NCBI GenBank assembly: GCA_022410635.1
Contig: JAJVDF010000126.1
Span: 1,310,076 to 1,374,075 of the forward strand
DNA from: Tretioscincus oriximinensis
Lineage: Eukaryota > Chordata > Lepidosauria > Squamata > Gymnophthalmidae
Direction: 5' to 3'
DNA length: 64,000 nt
The position numbers were made by a program, and so were the translations under genes. Numbering within the stretch: position 1 is the first letter of the stretch; each line of letters opens with the position of its first letter. Below are positions 47,001 to 54,136 of this stretch, piece after piece. Below the pieces are notes generated by a model. The model was not told the origin of the DNA, made no database searches, and was given only the letters and a program-made list of their open reading frames with translations.

Positions 47001-49566
47001 CATCCTTTTGACTAGGTCTTAACTTGGTGTTGGTCTTCTGAAAAAAACACATTTTGTTGGATCCCTATTCTCTGATACATTCTTATTCTTGAGCAATTCA
47101 AGTTGTTATAAAAATACATTTATATTTAAACATCACTGACCATAAATATCATTGTGTTCCTATCAGACATTATATAATGTGAAAGCTGAGATTTCCCCCC
47201 CATTGGGGGCAGAATATTGTAAAACAGGCTCACTCTGCTCACTAGAGGTGTCAATAACCCGCCTGTCAGAACTCCTNGATGTGGATAAAGATGAAGCATT
47301 AACAGAATCTGATGGATATTGTACAACAAAACTGATGTATGAAGGTATGCAAATAGGTTGGACTTCATATGGTTGTATATATGTGTGTATGTACATCTAT
47401 ATTATAATCTAGATCTTATGTTCAAACTCTTTGCTTTTCCTTTGAAAACTCAGGTGACTAAAAGTTTGAACCAATTTATCTGTTGCAGTTTCTCCACAGA
47501 ACTATGAAAACCTTGGAATTCTGAAGGCTGTGGAGCAGTCTGTCACGTCTTAGGGCTAATCCTATTCTGCTTCCTGTGTGCTCATTGTTTTTGCATAATT
47601 TCTGATGTTATTAAATGTTCATGATATCATGGCATGTGTGCAGTAGACAACTGAATACATATTTTCTGAAATATTTTTCCTGTTTTAGTTGTAGATAACA
47701 GCAGTAATTGGGCAGTCTGCGGGAAAAGTTCAGGTGTAATATCTATGCCAGTTGCAGCTCGAGCAACCCATAAAGTCCATATGGAAGTAATGCCCCTCTT
47801 TGCCGGATACCTCCCATTTCCTGATGTTAGACTTTTTAAATACCTCCCTCATCATTCTGCTCACTCTATGCAGCTTGATGCTGGTAAGAATGTATTTATT
47901 TATAAAACTATATAGGAAATCTCAATAGACTTTTTTCCGTCTGTATTGTTCAATTTCAAACTGTTGATGACCTGGGCAACATATTTAGCTAATTCTATGT
48001 CTGGATCCACAAATGCATGCATAAGTATCAGCTTAGATAATAGAATAAATGGGTGGAAATGGAGAATCTCTGCTTCTTATTTATTGAAGTATTGTTTACC
48101 AGAACCTTAACTACTTTATTTATACATCCCAGTTAATCTTCAGGCTTGCAATATAAAGGATATTGCAAAAGTGGAAAACAGGTCAGGAGAGAATGGAAAC
48201 AAGCTCTAACTCTTAATTGTAAACAAAACAATTGGACATTTTGCCAAACTGTTCACTATTAGTAAACCATTACAAAGAAAGCTGGAACTGCGCAAACACA
48301 CTGTTAAGCAGAAGCCTGGGAGCTCCCTGGGAAAGTGGAATTGCCATGTTTGCACGATGACATTGTACATGGCAAGTTGGAAACAGTAATCAGCAATGAA
48401 GCAAGAAGGCATCCTGATCTACCTTGGTCATTGGTAGCTGGTAGCCTGATTAATTTTAGACAAGATCATGGAAGCCAAGTGTATCAGTAGCTATTAGAAT
48501 GTTGCCTCCTGGGTAGAGCAACAGGTAGTATTCATGAATAGCATTTGCAGGGAGTCAAGGATAGGTTTTGACTTCTTCTGCTTGAGACTTCCCAGATGCA
48601 ATTGATGGGCCACTATGTGAGACAGAATGCTGGACTAGGTGGACTATGGCCTGATTCAGCAGGGCTCCTCTTATGTTTTATTATGTTCTTGTGCTTAACT
48701 GCCCCTTTCCTTCCCTTTATTGTTAAGACGGCTGGACATGGGAAGCATTGAACAAGCCTGACCTGCTTTGGATGTTTTGCTAAAAGTGACCCTTAAATTA
48801 ATATAAGTCTGAAAATGTGATGAATAGCTTAGAAAGATCTTTCAGCAGAATCAGTAGAAAATCTGTCGTCTCTGGATTGTTTTCTGTAGCCAGGTAGAAA
48901 CAGTGCGTATTAGGCNCATTGTTTCCTTGGAATGGTTTCAGTGCTCTTTTGTTGAGTTGCCAGAATCTTGACTCAACAATTTCATATTCTTACGGGAATT
49001 CCAATAAGTGCCTAATCCATAATCTTTGAAAACTTTTCCTATCACTGAATTTAATTTATAGCATTCCTGGAAAAACATTAAAACTAATATGAAATATAGA
49101 AGATGCGACTATATCTTGGTCTTTTTAAAGGGCTCCTAGCAGAGTTACCCAGAATTTTAGCATCCTGGAAGAAAAAAGCAGTGAACTCTTCCTGGTGGTT
49201 TGTTTTGCAGTTTCCAAACCAGCAGGGTAGTGAGGCTTCATTCTATTGCATGCTATTGAGAGGAAGGAGCTTATGAAACTGCAGTGGGCGGTTAATAGAT
49301 CTTTGCTTTTTTGTTGTTTGTAAACAGATAGCTGGATTGAAAATGATAATCTCTCTGTGGACAAGAACATGGACGATCAAGGCGACAGTAGTAGCATAAA
49401 GAGTCGCGGCAGCATTCATTCAGCAGCCAGCACTGAACACAAAGGTTTGCCCATGCCGCGACTGCAGTCGTTTTCCCCCGGTCAGGTCTTCAACTCAAAT
49501 GCTGGTATGCAAATCCTCGTCATTCCCAGCCAGGATGATCATATTCTTGAGGTCAATATCACATGA
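25958..49566 (+). CDS. TRAPPC10: TRAPPC10, trafficking protein particle complex subunit 10 (exons 2-23, first exon missing)
   Basis: This is the orthologue of vertebrate TRAPPC10 (yeast Trs130), a large subunit of TRAPPII, a Rab guanine-nucleotide exchange complex acting at the Golgi. Twenty-two coding exons were found by matching translations to the known protein, and every junction has AG/GT boundaries with consistent phase. Exon 2 opens with two bases of a split Cys codon (T|GT), then 1,236 codons follow to a TGA at 49564-49566. The human protein is 1,259 residues by recall, so the missing exon 1 should supply about 22 codons plus one base; residue numbers in the exon entries assume this. 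The N-terminal half is the alpha-solenoid-like region; from about residue 590 come the Ig-like beta domains of the C-terminal half. No frameshift or internal stop was seen. Seven single Ns fall in exons. PWP2 follows in the same orientation. Confidence 0.95.
26526..26661 (+). CDS. TRAPPC10: TRAPPC10 exon 3
   Basis: The acceptor is attcag and the donor is TGT|gtaagt. It encodes about residues 50-95, from SYGRAPKMIHLESNF to the conserved HIYWTECC. It ends in phase 0. Confidence 0.95.
26740..27260. repeat. Probable repeat fragment in TRAPPC10 intron 3, class unknown
   Basis: GC-richer sequence with internal repetition of GTTGAAGATTG-like words (about 26830, 26865, 26885). It could be a piece of an LTR or an unknown DNA element; no ends were found. 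Confidence 0.3.
28023..28219 (+). CDS. TRAPPC10: TRAPPC10 exon 4
   Basis: The acceptor is aactttag and the donor is AG|gtaggt. It encodes about residues 96-160, from DTEVYKATVKDDITKWQNVL to DFCNKQSD. The lysine-rich KKKNKTNILPRTS stretch matches the vertebrate protein closely. Confidence 0.95.
28560..29590 (+). mobile_element. CR1-type LINE, degenerate reverse-transcriptase core
   Basis: In TRAPPC10 intron 4. Frame-shifted pieces match the RT domain in order: cctgaaggctggaagattgc (PEGWKIA), atactgatcagtcagcttaac (YRPVSLT), then atctggacttttagaaatct (LDFxKAFD), and ttggtctgggattgtctgaa (WIxxWL). This is the part upstream of the 3' fragments seen elsewhere. Many stops make it non-functional. 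Confidence 0.7.
29597..29855 (+). mobile_element. tRNA-derived SINE (Squam1/Sauria-like), most complete copy
   Basis: The tRNA-like head gagccagtttggtatagtga contains an A-box-like part, and gttcgattccccactc is the B box. The body has gggtgaccttgggctagtca and ctctcagcc, then gtggagaaagcaacaaaagc, and the tail ccgccctgagaccttcgggt. This layout is typical of squamate SINEs. Confidence 0.85.
30640..30768 (+). mobile_element. Single-unit copy of the CTGAAGAAG retroposon family
   Basis: Runs from tttcagagaaatagccgtgt through agtagcacttagagactaac to cagat, in TRAPPC10 intron 4. The motif lies on the minus strand (CTGAAGA at 30757-30763, GAAA at 30737-30740). This is the simplest unit in the window and gives the unit length, about 128 bases. 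Confidence 0.75.
31056..31251 (+). CDS. TRAPPC10: TRAPPC10 exon 5
   Basis: The acceptor is tttacag and the donor is CAG|gtacag. It encodes about residues 161-226, including VVLSDPLKDSSRSQESW and the nearly invariant TLREKRTEPGWSFCEYF segment. Confidence 0.95.
31689..31800 (+). CDS. TRAPPC10: TRAPPC10 exon 6
   Basis: The acceptor is ttaaaag and the donor is GGAG|gtaagt. It encodes about residues 227-263: EELAFVFEMLQQFEDALVQY followed by DELDALFSQYVVNFGAG. This is part of the alpha-helical repeat region. Confidence 0.95.
31966..32213 (+). CDS. TRAPPC10: TRAPPC10 exon 7
   Basis: The acceptor is tgtgtag and the donor is GAA|gtaagt. It encodes about residues 264-346, from DGANWLTFFCQPVRSWNGL through DLRSYLFSRQCTLLIFLQRP to LHNCVQELKLLE. 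The following intron 7 is only 102 bases, a multiple of three with no in-frame stop, so the frame stays open into exon 8. Confidence 0.95.
32316..32462 (+). CDS. TRAPPC10: TRAPPC10 exon 8
   Basis: The acceptor is ttttaag and the donor is AAG|gtaaac. It encodes about residues 347-395, starting VSVPPGALDCWVFLSCLEVL and ending HTVGLWSYATEK. Both boundaries are phase 0, so the exon can be skipped without a frameshift. Confidence 0.95.
33340..33450. repeat. TA-rich simple repeat in TRAPPC10 intron 8
   Basis: Irregular alternation of tatatg, taaatg and taaatatat units. Confidence 0.8.
33480..33804 (-). mobile_element. Non-autonomous Helitron-like element next to TRAPPC10 exon 9
   Basis: On the minus strand it begins A|TCCTCCTTTAAC and ends CTAG|T. 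The hairpin (TGAAGCC at 33500-33506, GGCTTCA at 33514-33520) lies 16 bases from the terminal CTAG. It shares the word GTCCATCAA-like near its 5' end with the copy at 21.9 kb. The element ends only 135 bases before exon 9. Confidence 0.65.
33940..34054 (+). CDS. TRAPPC10: TRAPPC10 exon 9
   Basis: The acceptor is ttctgcag and the donor is ACAG|gtattt. It encodes about residues 396-433, LKSLGYLCGLVSEKGPNSED then LNRTVDLLAGLGAERPET, essentially identical to the mammalian protein. Confidence 0.95.
34440..34570. mobile_element. Old snap-back copy related to the CTGAAGAAG family
   Basis: Left arm tcatagcaccttagagacta and a right arm that is its diverged complement (cttcttaatatctacaagcta) face each other around a 35-base centre in TRAPPC10 intron 9. 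The phrase agcaccttagagactaa is typical of the family in reptiles. Confidence 0.5.
35255..35331 (+). CDS. TRAPPC10: TRAPPC10 exon 10
   Basis: The acceptor is tttgaag and the donor is TTA|gtaagt. It encodes NTAQSPYKKLKEALSSVES then FEKHYL, about residues 434-459. At 77 bases it is one of the shortest exons. Confidence 0.93.
35916..36007 (+). CDS. TRAPPC10: TRAPPC10 exon 11
   Basis: The acceptor is tgcatag and the donor is AT|gtaaat. It encodes DLSHATIEMYKNIGRIRSAK then LVGKDLAEYY, about residues 460-489. The Met codon is split 2/1 across the junction with exon 12. Confidence 0.93.
37440..37580 (+). CDS. TRAPPC10: TRAPPC10 exon 12
   Basis: The acceptor is tctcaag and the donor is GAAAA|gtatcc. 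It encodes about residues 490-536: KKRSPQKAEVYLQGALKTYL then AEGWALLITHTRKQLADC. Human has RKKAPQK at the start, so this is a slightly variable exon edge. The donor (gtatcc) is weaker than most in this gene. Confidence 0.92.
37688..37745 (-). mobile_element. SINE tail fragment in TRAPPC10 intron 12
   Basis: tttatttatttataccccgc ... cttagggcggct is the complement of the SINE 3' tail. Confidence 0.55.
38316..38462 (-). mobile_element. SINE 3' half in TRAPPC10 intron 12
   Basis: The complement of tail and body: cccgccctatatccaaaggt, then cttttgttgctttctccacc, as in the copies at 2.1 and 29.6 kb. Confidence 0.7.
38808..38920 (+). CDS. TRAPPC10: TRAPPC10 exon 13
   Basis: The acceptor is gtactag and the donor is GAAG|gtaaat. 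It encodes about residues 537-574: YLQTSSLLACDNNLAEEERK then HFCQEILIFAKQP. One N at 38898 lies in the third position of a GCN codon, so Ala is still certain. Confidence 0.93.
39637..40151 (+). CDS. TRAPPC10: TRAPPC10 exon 14 (longest exon)
   Basis: This 515-base exon has acceptor tttccag and donor CAG|gtattc. It encodes about residues 575-746 and opens the beta-rich C-terminal half: MHSFAQLKNLHFDPPNAVIH, then IEKNSYRKTAEWLTKHK, SDNSLNTTGIICKNVHMLLR and LEPGVNKITFRTQ. An N at 39880 hides one codon (ANC, probably Asn by comparison). The segment after LSIELTLANQ is less conserved than the rest. Confidence 0.95.
40329..40560 (+). mobile_element. Tc1/mariner-type end in TRAPPC10 intron 14
   Basis: TACTGCTCAAAACAATTAAG at 40329 is one terminal repeat flanked by TA. 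The other end is not seen; the sequence is probably a fragment of a longer element truncated before the retroposon cluster at 40558. The right limit is arbitrary. Confidence 0.45.
40558..40892. mobile_element. Three-unit composite retroposon (CTGAAGAAG family) with one 13-bp target duplication
   Basis: Two direct units (40558-40683 and 40684-40800, each from cagagaaatagccgtgt to cttcag) are followed by an inverted partial unit (about 40806-40892) carrying CTGAAGA at 40815-40821 and GAAA at 40837-40840. The direct repeat ACAGGTAAAAAAT flanks the whole array, its left copy overlapping the first bases. The single duplication shows the three units entered as one event. Confidence 0.8.
41293..41434 (+). 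CDS. TRAPPC10: TRAPPC10 exon 15
   Basis: The acceptor is ttccacag and the donor is ATTG|gtaagt. It encodes about residues 747-793: GRDPGTYTLRQLCISMGKMQ then FALPHIYPIVQYDVYSQEPQ. The last codon is split after G, which joins to either of two candidate acceptors of exon 16. Confidence 0.95.
41774..41869 (+). other. TRAPPC10: Candidate in-frame 5' extension of TRAPPC10 exon 16 (alternative 3' splice site)
   Basis: A pyrimidine-rich tract ending tgtttctcag at 41764-41773 makes a good acceptor 96 bases before the exon 16 start. The 96 bases are exactly 32 codons with no stop and join in phase with the split codon of exon 15 (VQSLINGVELSVYDNCSG and onward). The frame is also open farther upstream, so openness alone is weak evidence. 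I do not recall this segment in the human reference protein. Confidence 0.4.
41870..42028 (+). CDS. TRAPPC10: TRAPPC10 exon 16 (short form)
   Basis: The acceptor tttatccag and donor AAAG|gtatgt give DSLLAGIPQKVKFTVTTGHY and then TIKNGD, about residues 794-846. This form agrees in length with the mammalian protein. A second acceptor at 41773 would add 32 codons in frame. An N at 41947 hides one codon (NCC, expected Ser). Confidence 0.92.
42473..43264 (-). mobile_element. Solo LTR of an LTR retrotransposon or endogenous retrovirus
   Basis: In TRAPPC10 intron 16. The minus strand starts TGTAATGAAATG and ends TTTCGTTACA, an imperfect terminal inverted repeat. Five-bp duplications ACTAT flank both sides. 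A TATA-like GATATAAAAGGGGGA lies on the minus strand near 43,175-43,190. No coding sequence is left, so this is the product of recombination between two LTRs. Which superfamily (Gypsy or ERV) cannot be told. Confidence 0.75.
43622..43851 (+). CDS. TRAPPC10: TRAPPC10 exon 17
   Basis: The acceptor is tttatag and the donor is AAA|gtaagt. It encodes about residues 847-923: ALLMIQSSEKITS, then LPLAPPYHMIVFELEVLYLP, then a divergent charged linker (SLPSKDWEKSKDKEVSHDD). The linker is the least conserved part of the family. An N at 43677 leaves Ile or Met open. Confidence 0.93.
44324..44459. mobile_element. Harbinger-like MITE in TRAPPC10 intron 17
   Basis: Ends GGGCTGCATC and the complement GGCTGCATTC, with interior tctggaatattg, as in the copy at 7578-7728. 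Diverged. Confidence 0.55.
44968..45068 (+). CDS. TRAPPC10: TRAPPC10 exon 18
   Basis: The acceptor is cctatag and the donor is AAAAG|gtaata. It encodes about residues 924-956: ITIDCPWSIYSTIIALTFSI then PFKTKHSLL. An N at 45057 is in a TCN codon (still Ser). Confidence 0.93.
45313..45439 (+). CDS. TRAPPC10: TRAPPC10 exon 19
   Basis: The acceptor is cctttag and the donor is CAG|gtaggc. It encodes about residues 957-999: KYIQVCVQNMSEINFQLSDN followed by an acidic, variable tail. An N at 45410 hides one residue. Confidence 0.9.
45640..45960 (-). mobile_element. CR1-type LINE 3' end in TRAPPC10 intron 19
   Basis: Minus-strand copy, from ttagtccagcattctgtccc on the plus strand to gtatgaaaaaatactttct. 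Moderately diverged. Confidence 0.75.
46208..46378 (+). CDS. TRAPPC10: TRAPPC10 exon 20
   Basis: The acceptor is tctttcag and the donor is TTT|gtgagt. It encodes about residues 1000-1056: QISSQQAVFFVWELKW, SLHCQFSMRF and LKPYTYEFQLENFF. The exon is 171 bases, phase 0 at both ends. Confidence 0.94.
47167..47344 (+). CDS. TRAPPC10: TRAPPC10 exon 21
   Basis: The acceptor is ctatcag and the donor is GAAG|gtatgc. It encodes about residues 1057-1115: TLYNVKAEISPPLGAEYCKT then GSLCSLEVSITRL and DVDKDEALTES. An N at 47277 is in CTN (still Leu). Confidence 0.94.
47689..47883 (+). CDS. TRAPPC10: TRAPPC10 exon 22
   Basis: The acceptor is tgttttag and the donor is GCTG|gtaaga. It encodes about residues 1116-1180: VDNSSNWAVCGKSSGVISM, VAARATHKVHMEVMPLFAGY and DVRLFKYLPHHSAHS. 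Confidence 0.95.
48494..48690 (+). mobile_element. CR1-type LINE 3' UTR in TRAPPC10 intron 22
   Basis: From gaatgttgcctcctgggtag to the TTATGTT terminus; contains gacagaatgctggactaggt. Confidence 0.8.
49328..49566 (+). CDS. TRAPPC10: TRAPPC10 exon 23 (last coding exon and stop)
   Basis: The acceptor is gtaaacag. It encodes about residues 1181-1259: SWIENDNLSVDKNMDDQGDS, a Ser-rich stretch (SSIKSRGSIHSAASTEHKGL) and the conserved end LVIPSQDDHILEVNIT, then TGA at 49564-49566. The Ser-rich linker between the last beta domain and the C-terminal strand is typical of the family. Confidence 0.95.
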
Positions 49567-52012
49567 CAGATCTCTGCGCCTGTGTATAGAGATGCACGTG
49601 GGACTGGAAAACACATGCACTTTACGGGGTCAAAACCTGATTGGTCTTCTCTAAAACATTCTAATGCTAATGCAGTCTTTGAGAACTCAGCTCTTACCAG
49701 CCATGGAAGCATCAGATAATTGGATCAATTTAAATGTATAGTGATGCTTGTGTCAGCTGGTTTGTATTGCAAGTTAAGGATATTTGTGTATTTTTTTTTC
49801 TATTATCTGCTGATGAAATCAAGATGCCTATTGCAGTCTGTTGTTTAACTCAGGCCGCTTCCAGGACTTCTGTTTCTTTGTTTAGATTTCTGTTTAAAGA
49901 ATATTTCAGGTAGACATACAATAAGCCTTGCGGTATTGGTGGTTCATGATTGAAGTGTGCCTTTCTAGTCACACAACTGTTTGGTTTCCTGGACCAGGAT
50001 AACAATCCAAATCTCTATATTATAAAGCAATTCTTCATGCTATAGATATCTACAAAATTTTAAATGATATGTATGTGTATATGTATGTATTTTCTCAAAG
50101 ACTTAACTTCTTCTGTGCCTTGGAATATATGAAACATATTAGCCTGTGTACGTTCTTGAATTCACATCATATCAAAAGCCATTTCTTTAACCCACTGAGG
50201 ACTCGCTCTAGCAGAGGTGGAACACATTATGAAACAAATAATAAAAGTGGCACATAAGTGGTTAAGTTGGAAATAAAGGTTCATAGGATCCAATTTTTCC
50301 CACGACTTCCATTTAAATTATTAGATCTTGTTGTTGAGTCTTTAACTTTTTAATATGTTTTTTATGTTTCACTTGACATTTTTAAAACCAAAGTTTGTTT
50401 CCTTCCTTTGTCCCATTTCTGTTAACTTATTGTCTGCAGAGCCATATATATTTGCACCTTATACAAGAGTAAATTAAAAAAAAGCAATTAGGGATGACAA
50501 CTTCTTGGCTTTTTTCCAGTCTGGTTAAAGGGAAATGTAGGATCCAATGAACCTCTTCTGGTCCAGTAAACTGCAGTTACACCATTCTAACTGATGATTG
50601 TTCAGTTGGAAATTCAATGTGTAAATTCAATGATTATTTTGAAAGAAAGTCTAAACTAACCCAATTGGTGTCTATGTATAATTTGCTCCAGAAATCAATG
50701 ACAAAAATAAGTGTTGTTTTTATTGGTGTGAAAGTCAAAGCTTGTAAATACAACTAGTATGTAGAATCTTTTTCCAGNTCTCAAACTATGTATTTTTGTA
50801 CATAAGCAGTTCATTGCTACAATCCTAACAGCTGTTCACTCTTATGATTGGGATAAACATTTTTTTCCTTGCAGCTTATGTAGCCTCCTAGCGACCAGCC
50901 TTCACATACTCAAGCTTTTCAAGAACATGAGAATTCTTAGAGGTTTTCATAAATTTTTAATATCCTTGGTACAAACAGTAGACAACAAAATTCCAGGCCC
51001 TGAAATAGTATTACTCCTTATACACTGAATGTGCAACTGTGTATCTCTATTAATTCTTTTACGTTTCGTGCATTTAAGAATAATGTTTTGATTAATAGGC
51101 AAAGCAGACATATTCTCTGTAGAGTTCACAATGATTTTGACACTTCAAAAATAGTTTGTTTTCCTTCCTCAGCTAGAAACTTGCACTAATATGTGTGTGC
51201 ATCTTATTTTTGGTAGTTAGCTGGCTTATTTATAATAAAGTTCAGTGGGTTGGTGAGTACAAAGGTTCACTTTTACAAAAGCTGCCTGTTCTCATACTTC
51301 ACTTAAAAGAATTAATGAAGCTGCACAATGTTTGTACATACAGTACACATTTCACCTTTCCATGTCAAATATAAACCAGAGATTGTTCTTCCGTTATTTG
51401 TCCATTCTGAATGTAAAGGCACGTTTTTAACATGCTGAACAGTTCAATCTCTTTGGGATAATTCAAAACAAAATGTGGCTTTACTAGTAGTTAGTTTTAG
51501 CAAGTATTCTCAAGTTTGTTTTTAGAGCACCTTATCATTTTAAGACAGGTAAAATTGGCGAACGTCATTAATGCCACAAAAGCTTAGTTTGGTCACTGCA
51601 TCAGGAAATACTTGTGTATAATATGGAGAGGGGATTGGTTTCTCACTAGAGATGTACATAACAGAATTTGCAATATGTGTATCAGAAATTAAGAATTATT
51701 CTATTTATGGATTTCTGACAAGTTTGTAAATATTAACAAATGGGGGGAAAGGAGTGTAATTTTTGTGAATTTCACAGATTTGTGACTGGAAAAGTTAACT
51801 CCTGTGGAAATTAAACAATGTGATATTTGTGGCAGTTCTTACTTTCAGTGGTATAAGATCACAGTAACATCTACAATGGATAAATCCAAGATCATCAAAG
51901 AAAAGTTCACAATTACACAATTTTATTGCTGATTTTAAATGATGCCATGAAATTTAGGGAATGAATTGTCAGTTAAAAAACTGGAAATACACTTGTGGAT
52001 AAAATGAATAAA
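49567..52012 (+). other. TRAPPC10: TRAPPC10 3' untranslated region (end uncertain)
   Basis: AT-rich sequence without recognisable repeats follows the stop. AATAAA hexamers in transcript sense occur at 50240, 50272, 51234 and 52007, any of which could end the mRNA; the distal one would give a 3' UTR of about 2.45 kb. Scattered T-rich stretches could be regulatory, but none can be named with confidence. Confidence 0.55.
52007..52012 (+). terminator. Distal polyadenylation signal candidate for TRAPPC10
   Basis: AATAAA on the plus strand lies within an A-rich context (gaataaaaatc) and is the last one before the repeat-poor gap to the PWP2 promoter. Which hexamer is actually used cannot be told from sequence. 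Confidence 0.35.
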
Positions 52013-53839
52013 AATCTTGAATATTTTAAACCATGTTGTATATAGTTCTGACATTCAGTACCAGTGTCTGATCCCTTTGAGCTTAGGCTGCACCCACACA
52101 TTTAAAATTTTACACTGTAATACTGTTAAATTGAGGTTTCATCTGTATGTAATTGTAAAGGTACAGCTATCGTTGTAATAGGAAGGTCCACGATTTTTAT
52201 ANTTCCTCCTAGTAGTTTTCTGCCAATTTTGTGATACATGGTACCATTTAGTAACAATCTTTGGTGACATAACAATGGGAGTTCCTGCTTTTTCCTGCAA
52301 GACTTTAGAGCAAGGCAGGGCATAAAAAAGATGTTTTCCCTGCTGAAAACAGAAGCAAAGAAAATACAGCTTTTAAAACTGAAACCAGCCCTAACAGCTT
52401 CAAATGCCAGAACTGTTTAAATGTCTGTTTTTTTTCAAAAAAAGCATTCACATTCACTCGCCTAGTAAAAAAGGGGTTGGAAAGCAGAACAGAAACAGTG
52501 TCTCCTGAAAGCTTCTTGTTCCCAAAGAATATGAGATTTGTGGTGAAATGGACAAGATTTCCTTGCCATGATTTCGCTCCAAATTCTGCCGGAAGAAAGG
52601 CAAGGCTTTCAAACACTTGGGCTGCCATTTACGACCATGCAAGTGATTTATTCCAATAGATTGACAAATTGTGCTACAAAAGGCAGTGGTGTGGTTGAAA
52701 CTTCTAATCACCGTGCACATTAATGAATACTAGGAAATAATCATCTGCTAAGCAGGTGCCATAAAGAACATTGTCACAGTTCTGTCAAAACTGGAAATAA
52801 AACAAGAATACTGTTGGGAGAGGGGGGAAGATACAGGACCAAGTGAAATTAAAATTACAAATTAATTTTTTTAAGTTTTAGGTTTTTTTTAACCAGTTTC
52901 TTACGTTACTTTTGGAATGATCTGACATGCATGCTTCTGAGATGAAAAATGGTGGATTCTCCGCCATGCTGGGCCATTAGATAGTTTTCTGCCTCTAAAT
53001 TAATCTCCAGATGTGGTTTTCAAATAATCAGATTTTATTTATTAGTCAAAAAAGACCACAACAGCGAAGAGATAATCTTATATAATTAAAGTGATTTTAA
53101 AAACAGAGGACTAAATGAAAATCCATCATAAAAAGCTCTGCCATCATCCCCTTTGTGCAATAAAAGATCTCGCACAATTAGCCTTATCAAAAAAATACCG
53201 CAGTTTTCCTAATGATACAAAGATCTGCCCTTGTATGCCAGGCACCATTTTAGCATGATTATCCCTTTCAGAGTTACTTAGGGGTTATTGTCAGTATCCA
53301 GACAAAATTAAAAGCAGGATGTGTTTTGTCCAGCTGTGCCAAAGGGTGTTTGGTAAGCAAATTACTTACAGATTGCAACCTCCCAACAGGCTGGATGGAA
53401 GCGACTGGGTCATACGTGGATCTTTCCTCACTGTGGAATAGTTTGAAAACTATGATTTTGTATTCGTTGGTTCTCAAATGAGCAAAAGTCTCCCCACTAC
53501 AGATCTCCTGCTTTTGGACAGTTCTCCTCCTGCAGTATTTACCATCCTCAAAACAGTCTGTTTTACTGTANTTACTGGTCCCTCGCGTGAAAACAGACCC
53601 TTCTAGCTGCTTCTGTTTATGACAGATCAAGGAATGCCTTTCAGAGCAAAGGTTTTTTTAAATGTAAAAATAGAAAAGGTTTCTCCAAAAAATCTAGCTA
53701 GCGGCTCGTGTAGCTCTGTAGAGATTTAACAAGAAATAGGACAATGCACAGGCGAGAAAGTGCAATCCAGTCCGAGTTTTACCGTTCTCTAGTGTGATCG
53801 AATCATTGCATTCAGGGAATTTATATGAGACGAAGGATG
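52013..53839. other. Intergenic sequence between TRAPPC10 and PWP2
   Basis: About 1.8 kb. A single Harbinger-like end (aggctgcacccacaca) is seen at 52086. Open frames on the minus strand here have no family resemblance and no neighbouring exon. Confidence 0.4.
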
Positions 53840-54125
53840 AGGCTGAGGAGCCATTCCAAACTCCGGGCCGCGCTTTGCACGTCTCCGCCGCGGTCTGCTC
53901 CAGTCCGCTATTTACCGCTTTAAGGACGGAAGTTACTTGAGAAGGAGCCGCGCTCAAAAGGGTACACTTTGGCCCGGAAGCAAAGCTACAGTAACAAGCT
54001 CTTCCGGGCAAGCCGGCCGGATATAGGTCCCATGTGTGTGTCTGGAATGTGAGGCGACCTGGCTGGATAGCGCTGCAGGCGTAGAACGGGTGGCAATAGC
54101 GCGAGGAGTTGAAGGAGAATGAAGT
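53840..54125. promoter_or_regulatory. PWP2: CpG island, PWP2 promoter
   Basis: CpG-rich sequence ends at the PWP2 start codon. Three ETS-family sites are visible: ACGGAAGT at 53926-53933, CCGGAAG at 53974-53980, and CTTCCGGG (inverted) at 54001-54008. Their spacing of about 45 and 25 bases just upstream of the likely 5' UTR is typical of TATA-less housekeeping promoters. No TATA box was seen. Confidence 0.8.
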
Positions 54126-54136
54126 TTGCTTACAAA
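54119..54136 (+). CDS. PWP2: PWP2 exon 1 (start codon, six codons)
   Basis: The start ATG is followed by five codons (MKFAYK) and donor gtaagc. It matches the conserved N-terminus MKFAY-, with the next residues [10 protein letters not shown] supplied by exon 2. The A at -3 supports this start. Confidence 0.92.

Noticed and set aside
52305..52720. Minus-strand frames between TRAPPC10 and PWP2
   Set aside because: No homology recognised, no promoter or CpG signal, and no splice-consistent neighbours.
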